Assembly (NCBI GenBank): GCA_964036155.1
Contig: OZ038423.1
Location: 9,687,249 to 9,751,248 of the forward strand
Length of the DNA stretch: 64,000 bases
Origin: Diploscapter coronatus
Taxonomy: Eukaryota > Nematoda > Chromadorea > Rhabditida > Rhabditidae
Direction of reading: 5' to 3'
Positions 46,261 through 61,200 of this stretch are shown piece by piece. The position numbers were made by a program, and so were the translations under genes. Numbering within the stretch: the first letter of the stretch is position 1; the number at the start of each line of letters is the position of its first letter. The notes beneath the pieces were generated by a model, which saw nothing but the letters and a program-made list of their open reading frames with translations, was not told the origin of the DNA and searched no databases.

Positions 46261-49200
46261 ATGCCGGAAAACGGTACTGCAGCCGCCAATGCGTCCGTCG
46301 GGGAGCAGGTAAAATTGGAAAAATGAAAATTCGAAACTTCTGATTCTAGAAAATTTGACTTTACGAGTTTTTGAAACTTTTTTAATAAATTTGTTGTTAA
46401 TCAAAGAATTTCAGAGCGGCACACCGGCGAAAGAGGGCAAGAGCTTGAATGAGCTGAAGGTTCAGGTGAGAAATTGAGGGGATACTGTAAATTGGATTGT
46501 GAGAACTTCGAGAAACCATGAAATTTGCCCCCAAGATCCGAATATGTACTTTTTGCTCACCATTATTTATATTTTTGAATTCCGTTGGATTTGGTAAAAT
46601 TAAATCCGAACGTTCAAGATTTTGTAGCAGGAAACTTCTAAATCCTGTGAAATCTAGGAGAACTCTAGGTTTGTTTGAAAGTAAAACGAGAATTTCTCAC
46701 TTCCAACCCCAAATCGAATTTATCCGACTTGTCTGGAAGAAATTGAATTAGGCCTCTGAAAATGGAAGAACACTTTTCTAAAGTTTTAAGAAAATTCAAG
46801 GTTCAAAAAAATGGAACTCCTATCTGTCATTTAGTTTGTGATCTTGTTCGCTAAAATTCGATGAAAAATAAGAAAATAGTGGAAAATGAGTGGTTTTTTT
46901 CCAGGAACTTCGCAACGAATTGGAGAGGCGCCAGCTCGACAAGAACGGCATCAAGATCATTCTCAGCGTTCGTCTCGAGAAGGTACGCTCATTTTAAAAT
47001 TGCCATTTTTAGCTCGTCAACTAATTTTATTAGTCTGTTTGTGTACTATTCTCTAGCGAATTAGATTCTTCCTCTATAAGGACTTTCTATGCCTTTGGAT
47101 TATTCAAGACTATGCAAACTAAATAATTTGCTGATTTTTCTCTAAAACCATACTAGTTCGTAAAATTTCGAAAACTTTATTGCGAAATCACCGATAAAGA
47201 ACTGCGTAAAATTTGCAATGATGAGATTTTATAGTAAGCTTCGATTTCTTATCAGTAAACAGGCTTGAGCGAGGGGCAGCGCTGAAAATTTGATTTTTAC
47301 TCCATTTTCAATTTCTATTTTTTAAACTCGTGTGTGGAGTTTTCGTTCACTTTCATTTATTCCCTGAAGACCTTAACTATCGAATACTTTTCCATAATTT
47401 ATGCCTTATCTTTGGTTCGTTCGTTGCTTTCTAAATCCACTCGGGAATATTTTGGTGCTTTCTGACCGAAAATTGGAAAAATTAGTTAGATCAAGATTTA
47501 GATTTGATTTCGAAAAGAAAACTATAGTAGTTTCGGTAATTTTAATTATGGGTGGATTTTAGAGAATTACTTTCCACTACTCGACTTTTGAAATTTGAGT
47601 TAGTAAAAGTTGGCATTTAGATAAGGAAGGAAAAATATGGACTCTTGAGTCGAGTTACGGGTATTTTATGACTCAATATTCGGAGAATGTAGGAAGTCCC
47701 TTTGTTTTAGAATAGGCCGACCGGAAATTGCCTGATGTAGGTTACAAAGTTGGACTTATTTGGATAGAGAATGTTCTTATTAGTGAGTATATCAGAAAGA
47801 CCTTTACAAGAATTAGTTTTGAGTGTAGGCTTCAAGAAAATTTCATATTTCTACGCTAAAATATTAACTTGATAGAGCAATGAGATATTCTTTTTCAAAA
47901 ATAAAAATGTCAATTCCAAATATTTATTTCCGGGGATATATCGAGTCCAAAAAGTCACCCCCAGCCACTCCATTTACGAGGCTATTTTGGTCGAATTTTG
48001 GGAAGCGCATGGAAATCATTGTTTTGACACTTTTATTTGAAAATTTTCTCTCGAAAGAGGAGCCTACAAATGTTCTCGTCGAATCTTGTTTTTGCCACTT
48101 TTCCTCGATCATCAATATTAGTCTGGTAAATCTGCGGGAAAATTAAAATGCGAAAAGAAATGAAATTTTTTTTCCATATTTTTTTAACTTTTAGATGGAA
48201 ATATGGCTAAATTTTGATATTATAGAAAAAATCGATTTTTTGGTAATGAAAATATGAACTTCCCGAAAAATTTAGATAAGAATGAAATTTACTGTTCGAG
48301 AAAAATGGCAAAATTTTTGAATGAAAACATTATTTTTCTGATAAAATTTAGACTAAATATATTCTGCAGAAAAAAACTCGTATGTCTTATCTTCAGTTTG
48401 TAGGTGGTAAGTGTACTTTCAAGATTCATCGCATAAATTGCTATGGAAATTCTGTAGGCTGAGTAAAAGTAATTGCGCTAATTTATGCATCGACATTTGG
48501 AAGGACAAAAATTAGACATCGCATTTGCTGAAACGTATTCCAAATGTCTTCCCTACTACATTTTTATCACTAGAGAGATACTGTTTAATTATGCAAAGTA
48601 AGGAAATGTCTCCGAAAATTATCCCAGGCGTTTTTCTTATCCTATTCCTTATCGTTAGATTAGAGAAACGCTATTTAGTTATGTAGAGTAAGCAAGCATG
48701 TCGTGACGCATTAGTTTGAGGCGCATTTCAGAGAAACTTAACTCAAACTGCAAACTTCGACAAGTTTTATGTTATCCGACTTGACACAAATGAGCTAATC
48801 GTTGATTCATTGTCGGGAATTTCTAAGAATCACAAAAAGTTTTCTAAAGCTCAAAATAAAAAGCAAAACTGAAAGTTTTGAACTTTTCCATCTAAATTTT
48901 GAGAAAAAACTTGCTGCCAGGATTTTTGACGCTTTTGAACAAAATTAAGAGATTCGAAAAAGAAAACTCGCCACATATTGAAACATGGACAATAGAAACT
49001 GGTTAGGATTAGTTTTTCAATCTGATTTGGAACCAAAAGTCTTGGATTTTCTCGATTCTTGATTGTGCACTTTTGCTGATTCCCTCTGATTTCGATGCCC
49101 ATTTTTCCGACTTCTGGTTGGACTTTTTCATCTTCAAAATGGCCTTATTTGAAAGAGGAAAGGCCTTGCCTCAAGTTTGAGGAAAAACATCAACAAAAGA

Positions 49201-52200
49201 ACACAACTTTATGCGCTTTCTTTCGCGCGCGGTTCAAAGAAAACGCTCATTAGAGCCCCATAGACTAGATGAAATTTTCGCGAAGGTCAAATTTACGTTT
49301 TACTAAAAAATTGCTGAATGGAAGTAACCATTTTTGAAGGACGAGCTTACTTTTGGGATATCAAAGGGTTCGGGTGAGAGTTTTGTTTATTCAAAGGCGT
49401 GAGCCCGGAAGACTATTCATGTTTACGCATTATTCCAAATCCTAGGCAAAAATACGTTGGAAATGGTCGATGTTATTTTGCAAGAATAGGATTTCGTAGA
49501 ATTTTTTAAGTAGATAAATTTTGAATGCTTCCGAAAACTCAATGTCCAGTCATTATATATAGGCACCGCTGTTATTATCTTTGAGCATAAATTATGTAAA
49601 ATTTGAATCTTATTTCAAATGTTCTGCGAAATAACTATTGAAGCACGCCGCCGCGCTTTATTATCATTTATGAACAATTTGAAACCTATTTTAAAATCTC
49701 AATCCTGTACCTTTGGCTCCCTCAAGAAGACGTATTGCGAGTGATGAATGAACTGGGCCTCGTCGCTATTTTTCGTTGCCAAATGCGCAGGTGCAAAGGT
49801 GTTAGATTGATAGAGGCGATAGCCAGACAAGGCCAATTGGTCAAAAGCCTTCTCCAGTATTGAGTGCTTCAGGAAAAACCTGAAACTTTTAATAGGTTTG
49901 AAATTTTGGTTATATTTGAAAAACAAGTTGAAAATTTTCTATAACTTCTAAAATCAGACTTCATACTATCGTTATAGGAAGACATTCTCATTTCGTTTGT
50001 TTATTTGGTTTACCTGTTCGTTTGAAAATAACGTAACTTCACGAACTCTTTCCCCGATATTGATATTTTTTCAACCTACCTAAAAGTATACCGATCATTG
50101 TCGATATCGATACCTCCACTGTCCCTACACTCATTCAGACTGTCCCCAAATACGGCTCTGCACATGTTTACCTAAAAATTTACCTATTTTCAAGAACCAA
50201 ATTATTCAAACCCGTCCAGAAATGACGATTCTAAGAATTTTCCTGAAAGTGACTTCGGGGTTGAGTCGTCCAGTTGACAAAGCGGCGTGACAGGATACGG
50301 TTATGATTGTGGGAGATAGGACATCGGCGTGACGAGGCAGACCCAGTTTACGGGCCTCGGCAGCTAGAGCGCCCCAACTAAATCTTTTTCCTTTAATGGT
50401 TTTTTCAAATGATTCTTGAATATTGTAGCAGCGGGATTGATTACTGGCTGAAAGTTCAGACTCAATTTTTCTTGAAACATACTTGTAGAAATCAGTGCGA
50501 TATTTTATTAACCTTTTGACGGTTACGAACTGGTTGGGGGTTATCGCATCTTTATATGAAATTGTTGAAACTTGTTCGAAAACCTTACCTATCAAATCCC
50601 TCGGGCACAGTAATAGCTTGATCTGGTCGTCGTAAAGAGTCTAGGAGAATTCTAATCAGGTTAGGGTCGGATTGTTCACAGGCAGTATCCGGTTCCATAG
50701 CGAGTCGGGAAAATCGAACTTTGTTCAGGGTTTCTTTTCTGAAAAAATCGACTTTTATGAAGAGGGATACCCTTTAAAATTCTGACGAATTCTTAACAGG
50801 AAAAAACGCTATGCTGTCGGTTTGTAAAACTTTGTCAATTTTTAGTCGGAATATGTAAAAATGAGAAAAGTAAACAACTTTTTAAAAATATCCAATACCT
50901 TGTTCGTAAAGCGACCCCATTGGCGCATTTGATGGACACGAGATTGGGATGTGCGGCTGAAGCACTCAGTGTGATGCTCGTCGGATCCTCGACGTCGTCC
51001 ATGAATGACATCGAAAATGAGCCGGTCAGTTCCGCCGACCGACTCCGCTGGTTCAACACCTACAAATTGGATTTTATGAATTTTGGACTGGATATTTTGG
51101 GGTGGAATTTTGAAATTAATGACATTTCTCACGGCATAAAGAAATTAGAAGACTGCCTAGATTTTTATGGGCAAGTAAAGTTTGAAAAGAAAAAACTTTT
51201 ATGAGAAATTTGAAGCGTGTCTGAATCAATTTCTGCAATCTTGGAGTTTAGGCAAATTAAAGTACGAGAAATCTAATTCTCTTCGCTTATATTTTGAGAA
51301 GATTGATAATTTCCAGCTGGTAGGATTTTGGCCTAGAAATTTCCCGATTTCACCTGGGAAAAATGATCTCGAACTAGCAAAAAGCTAATAAAATTGCACA
51401 AGTTTAGTTAAAACTGCTAAAATTAGCATAAAATTGACCTTACTTCAAAAAGAATAAAATTTGAAATTTACCTGAGTCATACGCTTCCCGCTGATGGGGG
51501 TGCGCTCGTCGAGCAGTGTGATGTCGCTGACTGAGGTCGAAATTTTTCCCGGCTTGAAAAACGAGAGGGGCGTGGCTCAATGGATAAGGAACTAGACAAA
51601 AGAGGAAAATGGAAAGAAGTAGTGGTAGACAAATGCAGTTATACCAGGCGGGTTTGCAATAATTCTCGAGGGAGAAATAGTAGACGAAAATAGGAGGAGA
51701 AAAGATATGCAGGTGCTTTCTTTTCTACTTTTTGCTATGCTTTTGTCCAATTAGTGCGGTCGAGTTTTGGTCTTAGGGCTCGAAACAAATTAGAAGATCG
51801 CAAGGAAAGTGATATCAGACCTGAAATGTTTAAATTACTATTCTCAAAATTAGATATTTACGAAGATACGATAGTCAAAGATACACTTTTGAGAAGAATA
51901 AGGTTGATTAGGTTTGAAAGTGGACAATTTTTGCTATGGCAACATGGAAGGCTGAAGAGAGCTCATCAAACAAAGAGAGCGCGAAAATGGAAAATAGGGG
52001 CGGCCCGTTTGGACTTTTCCGTTCGACGAAGATGAAATGTTTAGAGGTCGAATAGGAAAATAAGGAAGCGCAAAAGCGAGCGCGTTTTCCTTGAATTTTA
52101 AGGATATGCGGGTAAAGATTGAACGGATGACGTCGAATAAGGGCTTTTTGATGAATCGGGGATTTGAATTTTATTGAGAAATTAGGACTCGTGAATGAAA

Positions 52201-55200
52201 CTCAAATTGTATATTATTTTCTTGGATTTTTGAAACATGATCTTTCCGGGGGTCATGTTTTATTCTGAATAATGAAAATGGTGAAATTTCCGAGGAAAGC
52301 GGAGCAAAATGCTATTCTTGGTAAGGTCGAATTTCAGTTTGTCTGGAGACATGATGTGATGTAAACCTTCAATTTTTAATCTCATTTTTGGAATTTTTCA
52401 GGCATAATCGTCTTTTCTTGAGGATAAACTATTTCATTTTGGAGGACGAAATTCAGATGCGGTTCATAATTTGGTTATTTTTTTGACAAAAATTTCTACT
52501 TTGGTAGGATAGTGAGAATTTACTTTGGTCCGGCACATTAATTTTCACCAGTAAAGGTCGTTAGACCAGATTTTTCGGCGTTAAGGCCCAGAAATGGAGA
52601 GTGCAAATGAGAAGAGCTTATTGCAAGGCTCACCTATTTTTTGCCCCTAAAATGGGCAAACTTTGCAAGTCGGAAAAAGAAGGGGTTTGAAAATGGGAAT
52701 GTTTATTATTGGAAAATCACTCATTTTTTCGCTTCCAAACTAGGCGAACTTTACAAATAGCCTAAGAGAGAAGTGCGTTAGCGAAAAGGTTCAAAATGGG
52801 GCTTCTTTGTGATTATTCAGTTAGAGAAATGGTGTGAAACGCAAATGAACAAAATAAAAATAAGCCGTGTTTTTAAGAAATTTAAAAACCTATGATTTTC
52901 TTTAGAATTTTGACGGCTTTATGTGTAGCTATGCCATTTTCAAGAGTCGTGAAGTTTTAAAAATTTGAAACAAATCTCATGGTTATATATCGATTAAAAG
53001 TAGAGCGTGAAGTTAAGGTGTGTCACTCTATGGAAAAAGCTCTAATAATTTGAACTAAATGGAGCGCTAAACTACAATTTCTTATGTCGCGTGGTAGTTA
53101 GTAATTTGTACATTTATGCTAAAAGTCGTAAAAATTTTATATCCTTCATTTTTATGGTCGATTTCAAAGATTTTTCGCTATTTTTCATTAATCTAATTCA
53201 AAACAAGGAGTATATTTTCACGATCATATCGGATAAACTTTATCATTTTCGCTTCTATGGAAACCTATGTTTTGTGAACTTTCTGAATGAAAGGTTGAAA
53301 ATTATGGCCAGACTGCATAATTTAATCTTTTAACGTTGAACAGGGATTTGTCAGACTTTATTATGAAATTTTTACAGCATCTCGTGATAAATTGCACCAA
53401 AACGCGGAATAAACGGAAATTGCTGTTTTCTTCAGGCTATATTTGAATATTTACATCGAAAGATATTCTTCTAAAGAAATAAAAAGATGTCTATAAATTA
53501 TGCAAGACGACTTTTCAAAAAACATAATTTTAAGAGCGCGCATCCATATTTAGGCAAGATGAAAAAGTTTTCATCACATGATAATAAAGCATAGCAATTA
53601 AAAACCGTCGGGATATTTAAACTTTCCAATTTTGATACTTGGTTAGATAAAGTAATATTTGGAAAATAGAGAATGCTGGTTTTTGGAAGAAGGAAAATAA
53701 ACGATTAGAAGCAAATTTGGGTCGAGATAAGTAGGGTATCCAGGAAATTTTTGAAGGATGAAAGAAAATAGCTTTTCACGTGTTAAGGAATAAAGATGAA
53801 GAAATGGCTGAAATATAAAATATAGCTCTACCACTATGTTTTATATCCTGCACTTTTTCTGAATGTAGTCCGTAATTTTCTTGCAATTTTCATCGTGATG
53901 AAAATAAGACATTTTATGCAGACAGGGTAGGAATTCATAGACATGCATTTTGGAGAATTTTCAATGAGAGGGGCTTTCGAAAACGGAATAAAGAAGGCAA
54001 AAATTCTTGAAACTAGGAATTGCTTTTATAAGCATTTGAAGAGTTATTGAAGTTTTGGTAAAATAGCATAGTTTTTGTCATGAATATTCGGATGTGAAAA
54101 TTGGCGAATTTGAACTTTCTTTGAAGTCTACATGAGAAAAATGAGTAATTCAAACGCACATTATTAACATCAATCTGCATCGAAAGATTATCTGCCTAGA
54201 CATAATTCGTAACCTGCACAAAATAGGAACAAATTTTAGTCGGCAATTAAAGATATCGTTAAATTACTTGCGAAAGGTTATTTGTGCATTCTTTAACCTA
54301 TGCATATGGTTCTAAAAATGGCAAATTTCACCGTACCCATTCTTGCTATTTTAGTCGGTTTATTGATTTTATAATAAAAATTCAAAAACTTGTCAATCAA
54401 GAAATCGATATTTCAAAATCAACTTCTCATTTTTCAGGCGTTACGCGACGAGGGCCACGACCCGGATACGTACCGCTTCATGACGTTAGACTCTGCACCG
54501 AATGCCGCTGCCGAGAAAACCCCCGAACCGGTTCCGGTTCCGATTGTGCAGCACGAGAAGGGGAACACCGAGGGCAAAGCAAATGGCACCGAGTCTAAGC
54601 TCGCTGAAGTCACGTCGGCAAACACGACTCAGGCTGCTTGTAAGATCGGATTTTCACTTTTTATTTCTAAAATATTTTTTGCATTGTTTTGTTTTATTAG
54701 GTTTCAGGAGAATTTGAAATAGCTTTGAAATGATGTAGATTCTGACGATTGATAGCATTTTGGTCTCTATTTCAACACAAATCCAAAATACCCGGAAAAT
54801 TTGCTATTGATTTTCATATGTTACGCGAAAACGACATAGGAAATACGATTTTGTTTCACGCGATAATAAGTGTCGAAGAAATTATTCAACAAACTTCTAA
54901 CCTCAAAATTCAAATGAGATGTCTATCGTGCTCGTGAACTCGTGATGTAATGAATTCTGAAGTTCACCCTGATTTTTTCGCGGCAAAATTTCGGAAACCG
55001 ACCCCCTGAAAAGCATCGGTCTATAATCGAAAATTTCGTTTTTCTAGTTACTGAGAATTCGGCAACCAAGCAACCACCTGCTGTTACTGCTGTCGGTGAA
55101 AGGATTGCCGAAGATCCGAGTGCCGAAACCCAGCGACCGATTTTCGAAACCTCGACTGAAAACAAGTCGGAAGAAAAGGAAGAAGGAAAAGTCGTGAAGG

Positions 55201-58200
55201 AAGAAGGGGCCGGAGACGTCGAAATGAAGGATGAAAGAGCGGTCGAAGAAAAGGAGCCGGAACCGGCCGAACAGGTACAGAGAAAATGAACGAAGCAGAA
55301 AACAGACTTCTCAAAACATCCGCTAATTTCTCATCCAATTTCGTCTGGGGAATAGCAATGGAATACAGACGGGCATATTCACAACCTATTTTTGCGCGGA
55401 TGATTTTTGAGAAGTCTGATGAGGAAAATCGAGTCTTTATCGGTTTGTCTCGAATTTTAAGCGTTTTTGACACAATTTTGTCGTCAAAGTGAGAGTTTTG
55501 CAGAAGGAAAATGAAAGAATTTCATAAAATTCGTGAAAATAGATTATTTCTTCTGTATTAGAGCGTGACTTCGGCTACTGCTGTGCTCGAAAAGAAGAAC
55601 GGGAAAGAGCCCGAATCGGCCCAGGTCCAGGAAGAGGAAATGCTCGAAGATCCACTGGACGAAGAGACGAACGAGGAAAAGAGCGGTCAGAATGGCGCAG
55701 CGGATAAGGCGGCAACCGCTCAGGCGAACCAGAATCAGGACGACGACAAAAGCTCGACCGCCAACTTGACGCCCGAGGAAATCAACAAAAGATCCATTTG
55801 GATCAGGGGCATCTCCAAGGACACCACCGCTGCTTCGCTCAAGGTTCGCCAATTTCGATTCTTAAAATACGGTCGGGAAAACCGAGAGCGCTTCATTACC
55901 TGGAATACAGCCAAAAGATCGGGTATTTTAAACGGTAGACAGATAGCTCAAAAATTCAATGGAATATAATGGGAAAATGAGAAATTGTTAATGGCTGAAA
56001 ATCTATGCACAATTCATATTGAAGAGAGGTTTTCGAAATTCTTAATTGGACTGTTTGAGGTGTATTTGAGTCGTGGTCTTTTATTTCGCTGACCTGCAAA
56101 ATCGAAAACTTGGATTTCCGAAACAAATCGTTGAATTCGGAATTTTCGCTAAATTTCCTCGTAGAAGATGAAATCGTTCGTTTTGCAGATTCTGTGCCTG
56201 AAGGTGGGCAAGGTGATTCGAGCAAAGATCTTCACGGCGCGCGCTCGCAAGGACGTCTGCTACGGATTCGTAACGATGGCCGACCCCGAAACCGCCCAGA
56301 AGTGCGTCACGGAGCTTAACAAGACCAAAATGCCCGACGGAAACCTCATCACCGTCGAAAAGGTCCTGACGCGAAAAATTCGGATGGTTACTGTAACCTG
56401 CATTTCAAATTACACATCTCTCAACCTGATTGTTCGCCAGTGCATGCGCATTTCCACCTCCTAATTCCTGCAAATTCTCCGAAAATCTTCAAATCTCTTC
56501 AAACATTTCTACGAAAACCACACTGGGATGGGGGGACGAATTTTCGTTATTTTCTTCGGGAAACCTCCAAAACCAAGTCTTGATGAATCTCGTCCAAAAA
56601 TCTTCTGAAAATCCCCGAAAATGCTGAGTTTACTTACAGGCGGATGATAAGAAGAGCGCTAGCGATGCGGCTGGCTCTTCGGACGGGAAGACCGAGTCAG
56701 GCAGGGCCGGCGACAGGCTGGGAACATCGTCGGAGGCCGGGAACAAATCGGGGAACAACTCGGGCAAGCCCGGCCACAACAGCAATCGCGACAAGCAGCT
56801 GGGCAACAGACGCGAGAGAAGGAGGGAGGCAGCCGCTGCGAGAAGGAAGGACCGAGTCCAGGGGCCCAGCACCGGCGGACCACCCCCCAAAAGGCCCAGA
56901 GACGGTAGGAACGCGGCAAATCGCAGGATGCTGATACGAGAAAGCTGCATGAATATCGACGAGATCTGGAAAAATCGATAATTGGTTGAAAATGCGATTT
57001 TCCGGAAGGCAAAAAATCTGTTTCAGTGATAAAAACCGCTAAAAAATCGAAATTTCGACGAAAAATCGACAAGCATTCGATTTTTTATTTAAACAAAAGT
57101 CGCTAATTCGAAAGGAAACAACACCTTCTTTGAAAAATAGCAAAAGATCTTTTTTTTATACACTTGCGCTTTATTTTCTATGTATGGTTAATAAATCAAA
57201 TGCGCGATTTTTGATGTGTGCTATTCTTGATTACAAGTGGGACTTGTGAACTTTTGATTTTTGCAGAACGCGACCGTCGTCGTGGTGGAATTTCGAGTGG
57301 AGGACCGATGTCGTACCGCGGCGGCCCGCCTCCGCCCAGATTCGCCGAACCCCGTGGGGGAGCCTTCCCCAAGAAACCTGGTAAATGTTTTCCTCCAAAT
57401 TTCCAATTGCTATCTCTGAAAACAAGTATTTTGGTTAGAAATTTTGCAATATTTATCTAATGCTTGAGCAAATATTTCACCGAAAGGTGGTTATTGTTGT
57501 GCGAAGATTAAGTTGCAAATTAAAAAAGTGAAGATAAAAAATATCTTAAAATCAAGGAAAAATTGTCAGGCCACCCAACATCCCGCGGCATTCGCGGCCG
57601 TCCGACCATCACGCCCGGAATGAGCCGTGGCAACGATTCGCGCGTCTCGATTTCGACCTCGCAGCTGAGGAGCAGAGGTCCTCCGCCCGTGTCCGCCTGG
57701 GACAGAAGACACGGCGAACTCGAGGCTATAAGGTTGGTCATTTGATTGATTCTTATTTTCCCTAAAAGCTTTTGAACATACTTTGATTTTTATTAATGGA
57801 AATTAGTTGTTTCGCTATTTGATGGGAAACATATTTGCTGGTTTAGATGGTCTTGAATCATTTCTATCTGTTGAAAATTACTCGCCCAGGCTTGGAAGAA
57901 TTGAGTCTCATTACGTGTGATCAGATTTCAGTATTCTATTAAACTTGTCTAAAGCTATTCTTGAATTTGCAGACACCGTGAAGAGGAGCGCGCTAACCGC
58001 GATAGGGAGCTGGAGATGCTGAGATTGGCCAGGGAGGCCGAGGTCATCAGGCTGGAGAGGGAGAAAATCGAGAAGGAGAGGTTGGAGCTTCAGTTGCAGG
58101 TCCGACTCGTTGAAATTTTCGAAAATAAAAATGAAATAGGTTTCATAATAGAGTATATATCAGTGTGTAGAGCTGAAACCTTGATAATCGCTATACTTCA

Positions 58201-61200
58201 TAGGACTAAAACTAAAACAAAGTAAAGTAAAATAGTCTTACGTTTCGCTCTCGAGTTTTCACTATGATAAATTTAATAAAGAAGAAAGAAATTCTTAGAG
58301 CTTATTGCAATATTCTATTTTTTATTAGAATTTTTGGAATAATTTCAACTTTTTAGACCGCTCTCGCTCAGCAGCAGATCGCGGCAGCCGCAGCCGCAGC
58401 GCAGCAGGGCGGACAGAGCTCGATACTGGTCCAGGCTCAGCAACAGCAGCAGCACCAGCAAGGTGGAGGATCGGGGGCTTCCAGAAGGTACGAATTTTTT
58501 TTTCTAATTTCCTCCTTTTTGTCAGTTCCAAAAAGAAATGAAAACTAGTTGTGTTCAATACAATTATGTCCATGGCCTGTCAAGCGGTGCATAGGGCTGA
58601 ATTTCCTAGCTTCTCTACGCTATTTCCCTCCTCGCAATTGTGTATTTTCGCCTAAGGATTTCTTACCAGATTTTTTTGTTTAATTCTGCAACTCATTTCT
58701 TATAGAGGGGGACCTGTGGCTATAAGAAATGAGCTCCAGATTGGCGAAGCAATGCTCGCTAAGAAACTCTTAGGAAAAATTCAATTTGACAGCGATAAAG
58801 CACCAATTTACGCTGTATTGACAAGTCGTGTTCTTTATCATATATCGCAAAACATACTGATGTTTTAAAAATGAACTTTTTTAAGTTTCAAAAAAGTCGA
58901 ATTTTCGATCTTTCGTGATCTCAATGGCTTACGCCGTCCTAAAATAAGTATTTCTGAAGCTGGAAAGATATATTTTGCATGTTTAAAAATCATATATTAT
59001 TTGTGCAAAATAGAATGAAATATTCCGTCAATGGGTTGTGTTGAAACTATTTATCTCTATTTTTAAGATAAAAATGTTTGCAGATCCCGTCACGAAGATC
59101 GTCACCGTTCCGGTCGCAACCACAGCGATAGTCGTTCTCGCGATCGCAACTCTTTGAGGGACGACAGACGACACTCGAGCGGGAACGCGTCCCATCGCAG
59201 AGTCGAGACTGGCAGGTATTTTTTTCGGGAAAATTCAAATTCTTGTTTTTCAAGTGTTTTTTCGTTGAAATAGTGCAAGAAATGCGCAAAAGTTTATATG
59301 AGAATATTTTGATGAAGCTCCTATTTCTTCATTTTTCTAATTTCAGAATTTTACAAAAGAAATGATATTCAAATTTTCATAAGGTTGATTTTGAGAGGAG
59401 GCAGTTCTCGCGACGACATCCGTACTTCGGGTAGAACGGGAACGCTGATGGACCTAACTAGGGACAGAAGGCCCATCGAAATGCAGCCCTCGCAGGCCAG
59501 ACACTCCATAGAGAGGTACGGGGAAAATAAAATAATTTTTGACCGGGGATTTTTAAATCATCTAGGAAAAGATTTGGAAGAAAAGAAATACCGATTCTTA
59601 TCATTTGATTATCGACATATCGTATCTTTAGTTTATAGTCTAGCTTATCGTATAATAAACTTGATATCAGTAATTCTTCTTCGAAAGATGATTTTTTTTT
59701 AGAAATGTGCGCGATTTGTGTAGTACTTTACTTTATCCTTCTACTTGCATAATTTACTTAATTTTTTGAAAATTGTACTACACGAGTCTTGTATCTTCGG
59801 GTCTGGGGGGCGATTTGTGACAAAAATTTCTGAGATTCCCCGCTGAATTTTGTACAAATCGTCCCAGATCCAAAACTCGTTATCTTTCGAGAAATCGGCA
59901 TTTTTCAGTAGAATCGCCCGCCCGGACATGCGTTCTGCGCAGGACCGCAGCAGCAGACTGTCGGATGGCCGCAGCGATCGTCGCGACGCGACTCAGCCCC
60001 GCTCCCTCGCTTCCATCAACACTTCCGCCTACACGCACAACCAGGAACGCTCCTACAATCCTTCTTACAACCCTGGCAGGTAGATGATTTTTTTCAAAAG
60101 AAACGCTAAAAATATAATTATGAATTTCGACTGTTCTGAAATGTATTTCCGAGATAAAAAGGCAATGAAAAACTTTCTATCTGTCTGCTTTTTGTGAAAT
60201 ATGAAACCTAGACATAAAATGAAATGTCTCTCGAAAATATCATGTTTGCTGTTGTGTTCAACGGAATTTCCTTCGTTATCAGCTTGGCAATTTATTGCAA
60301 TGGGCTTATGGAAAGTTAGAAATTTGCCTAGCTTTTTCCATATCCTTGAATTGCAACCAAAACGATTTTCTCTAGACACTATAAAAAAAATCTTGAAATC
60401 TACAAATTCTAAAAGATGAACTTTGCAGAGACATGAACTCGGTGTACCAGTCGTCGACGTCGTACTACGCGCAGAGTAGAGACGCGTTCAGTCGCGGCGA
60501 CTCGGGCAGATCCGTGCAGCCCATTTCCTGGACTGACCAGTCCTTAGCTACTAACGTCGGGGCTGCCATCAGCAATCTGGGTTACAGTAGGCAGATTTTC
60601 GATTTTCAACAAAATCTTTCCAAATATTGTTTGATCCGAAATCGTGGATATGATCGATATTTTCTGATTTTTAAAGAAATGGGAATTTACCAATTTTTTT
60701 TTACAAATTCTAACGAAAAAGAATGATTTTTGAAAATTCATTGGCTTTCATCATTTTCATGAAATTAAACGAGTTCTTGACTTTTCGAATGTTTCAAAGA
60801 AAATAAAGAAGCGTTTTCAATATTTCCCAGAAACTTTCAATTTTTCGCAGGTTCCTCTTCAAGCAACTGGAACACCTCGTCGAGCGCGTCGCACGGTCTC
60901 AGCAACGTCAATACGAGCACCACTGGGTGGAACAGAGCTGCGGGTGGGAACATTTAATCTTTTTAATTGCATGATTTTCTGAACTCGAAAATCACAACCT
61001 TACAAGCCTTATTCTTTGGAAAATGGAGATAGTCTGTGAAAACGAGAGGATGAAACAGTTCTCTTAAGACGCGCACATTAAACCTAATCGCAGGACTCGT
61101 ACAAAGAATAAGTCTAGTAAGATCGTTAAGTAGGAAGTTGATCCTTTAAAAATATTAGGCTATGACTTGACGTTAAACTTGTCTAAGAAGCGAGGAATGT

